A stretch of DNA of 7,930 nt from an uncultured Planctomycetales bacterium. Lineage in GTDB: Bacteria > Planctomycetota > Planctomycetia > Pirellulales > Thermoguttaceae. Each line of letters starts with the position of its first letter. Position 1 is the stretch's first letter. The notes beneath the pieces were generated by a model. That model made no database searches. It had not been told where the DNA came from and saw only the letters and a list, made by a program, of their open reading frames with translations. Shown piece after piece: positions 7,320-7,930 of the stretch. The position numbers and the translations under genes are program-made. The stretch is taken from contig CALARR010000148.1 of NCBI GenBank assembly GCA_937889015.1, positions 1 through 7,930 on the forward strand. Reading direction: 5' to 3'.

Positions 7320-7341
7320 GTGTCACACCCAATGAATTCAT
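7320..7341. promoter_or_regulatory. Pair of adjacent small palindromes, possible operator
   Basis: GTGTCACAC at 7320-7328 has inverted 4-base arms around one C. ATGAATTCAT at 7332-7341 is a perfect 10-base palindrome. They sit 3 bases apart in a locally AT-richer patch, about 103-124 bases upstream of the minus-strand gene at 7217. The position suits a regulator site for that gene, but short palindromes also arise by chance. Confidence 0.3.
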
Positions 7342-7671
7342 GCGGCCGCTTCTGCGCGGAAAACCCCCACCAGGTCGTGCGACAGGCGGACGCCGTGGTC
7401 CGGCATCCGAAACACATCCAATAGGCGGGGTGCCGCTCGTTTCGGATCTGTGATATCGGGCGTGAAAGCCGGCGGCAGAACAGGAAAAGGCAAAGAACTT
7501 GGGGCAGGGCCGGGGGCTGCTAGCATTCCGGCCAACCCCTGGCAGGCCAAGCTGTCGGCCCAGGCCGATCGATTGGGAAACTCGGCCGCATGGCGGACTG
7601 GACTTCTTGTTGACACGCAGGTCCATGGCACGACTGGCAGCCAAATGAGGGGCCCACCTCGGTCGCAAAGC

Positions 7672-7731
7672 GTCCAGCAAATAGTCGCGGCGCGCATTGC
7701 GGCTGCCGCCCGAGGGTGAGTAGGCTGGAAG
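7672..7731 (+). repeat. 60-base repeated intergenic element, copy B
   Basis: This is the partner of 4954-5013, in the same orientation and of identical length. The left block is GTCCAG, C, AAATAG, T, CGCGGCGC, G, CAT. The right block is GAGTAGGCTGGAAG. The short GC stem seen in copy A is not preserved here, so RNA structure is unlikely to be the conserved property. It ends 179 bases before the ATG at 7911. Confidence 0.65.
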
Positions 7732-7735
7732 GCAC

Positions 7736-7787
7736 AAAAGGGCGAGGCGAGAGGCGAGACCTTCGGCTTTCCGCTCTCCGCTTTCGG
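7736..7787. repeat. Purine-rich GGCGAG repeats followed by tandem CTTTCCG heptamers
   Basis: GGCGAG occurs at 7741-7746, 7746-7751 and 7753-7758 within an almost pure purine run. From 7767 three 7-base units follow directly: CTTTCCG, CTCTCCG and CTTTCGG (to 7787). The strand therefore switches from purine-rich to pyrimidine-rich, and the two halves can partly pair. It looks like a simple-sequence or dispersed repeat; a terminator-like role is possible but there is no T-tract. Confidence 0.55.
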
Positions 7788-7820
7788 CGTTCAGCCACGT
7801 AGGGCGTTGCCGAGCCAAGC

Positions 7821-7850
7821 GAGGCACGCCGGAATTACTGGGAGGCACGC
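7821..7850. repeat. Direct repeat GAGGCACGC, two copies 21 bases apart
   Basis: GAGGCACGC occurs at 7821-7829 and exactly at 7842-7850. The core AGGCAC is found again at 7859-7864 and at 7730-7735. A 21-base period equals about two helical turns, which suits a protein binding the same face of DNA 60-90 bases upstream of the start at 7911. The evidence is positional only. Confidence 0.4.
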
Positions 7851-7910
7851 TGGGGCAAAGGCACAGCGGCCGTATCCAATCCTGTTGACTCCATTTCGCG
7901 GACGATCACC

Positions 7911-7930
7911 ATGAAACACATCTGCTCGAT
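7911..7930 (+). CDS. Possible start of a downstream gene (3' truncated)
   Basis: ATG at 7911 begins a frame reading MKHICS before the window ends. The Lys after Met would suit a signal peptide or a normal cytosolic start. The preceding bases contain only a weak purine stretch (CGGACGA near 7899-7905) as a ribosome site. Nothing can be said about function, and the start is a guess supported mainly by the long gene-free region before it. Confidence 0.4.

Larger units (their letters stand above)
7218..7910. other. Long intergenic region without a supported gene
   Basis: Several frames stay open here, as expected at this GC content. None combines a ribosome site, a recognisable protein and a plausible start. 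The longest non-overlapping one (minus strand, 7697 to 7338) starts inside the repeated element and resembles nothing I know. The region holds a palindrome pair at 7320-7341, copy B of the 60-base element at 7672-7731, a tandem heptamer tract at 7736-7787 and a 9-base direct repeat at 7821-7850. It must also contain the promoters for the minus-strand gene at 7217 and the frame starting at 7911. I could not pick out a clear -35/-10 pair for either. Confidence 0.6.

Noticed and set aside
7412..7440. A third, degenerate copy of the 60-base element
   Set aside because: AATAGGCG and a few following bases match copy A (12 of 14), but neither the GTCCAG start nor the right-hand block is present at the expected positions.
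7610..7615. TTGACA as a -35 promoter box
   Set aside because: No -10-like hexamer is found 16-18 bases downstream, so the match is not enough to call a promoter.
7338..7697. A 119-codon minus-strand frame in the long intergenic region
   Set aside because: The start lies inside repeat copy B, no Shine-Dalgarno was seen, and the product resembles no protein I know. It cannot be fully excluded.
6739..7848. A 369-codon minus-strand frame overlapping the Gly/Tyr-rich gene and the gene-free region
   Set aside because: It is out of frame with the well-supported gene at 6603-7217 and lacks a ribosome site and any domain. It crosses the heptamer tract and repeat copy B as plain translation of repeats.
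7885..7890. TTGACT as a -35 box for the gene at 7911
   Set aside because: It lies only 20 bases before the start codon, so the -10 box would fall on or next to the start codon.
1..7930. CRISPR array, tRNA or rRNA genes, insertion sequence
   Set aside because: No regularly spaced identical repeats with unique spacers, no cloverleaf or rRNA-like stretch, and no transposase or terminal inverted repeats were found.

Overview
The window is GC-rich bacterial DNA with long genes, and most of its proteins carry export signals. The mix of families suggests a planctomycete, probably a Pirellulales-like lineage: an exported TPR-CHAT protein, a Tat-exported GH39-like glycoside hydrolase, a Gly/Tyr-rich secreted protein, and the tail of a large beta-rich surface protein. 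This is inferred from protein style only; no rRNA or other phylogenetic marker is present.

Layout. Bases 1-329 hold the C-terminal end of a large beta-rich, probably extracytoplasmic protein (+ strand). A 162-base gap (330-491) contains small inverted repeats. The dominant gene (492-4931, +) encodes a 1479-residue protein: Sec signal peptide, twenty 42-residue TPR units in unbroken register, a coiled coil, and a C-terminal CHAT caspase-like protease domain with an intact His/Cys dyad (H1331, C1384). After a short gap holding one copy of a 60-base repeated element comes a Tat-exported clan-A glycoside hydrolase (5108-6595, +; E188 and E297 are the likely catalytic acids). It converges, with only 7 bases between stop codons, on a minus-strand gene for a small Gly/Tyr-rich secreted protein (6603-7217). 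The last 0.7 kb (7218-7910) has no gene I can support. It holds two small palindromes, the second copy of the 60-base element, a tandem heptamer tract, and a 9-base direct repeat spaced by 21 bases. A new + strand reading frame probably starts at 7911 and runs off the window.

How the genes fit together. All three complete genes look exported, so the region concerns the cell envelope or periplasm. The TPR-CHAT protein looks like a large scaffold carrying a protease. The hydrolase looks like a polysaccharide or glycan-processing enzyme. Nothing in the sequence ties them into one pathway. Each appears to have its own ribosome binding site, and the gaps do not force an operon. The most unexpected non-coding signal is the pair of 60-base elements (4954-5013 and 7672-7731), which align without gaps at 43 of 60 positions, both upstream of + strand start codons.
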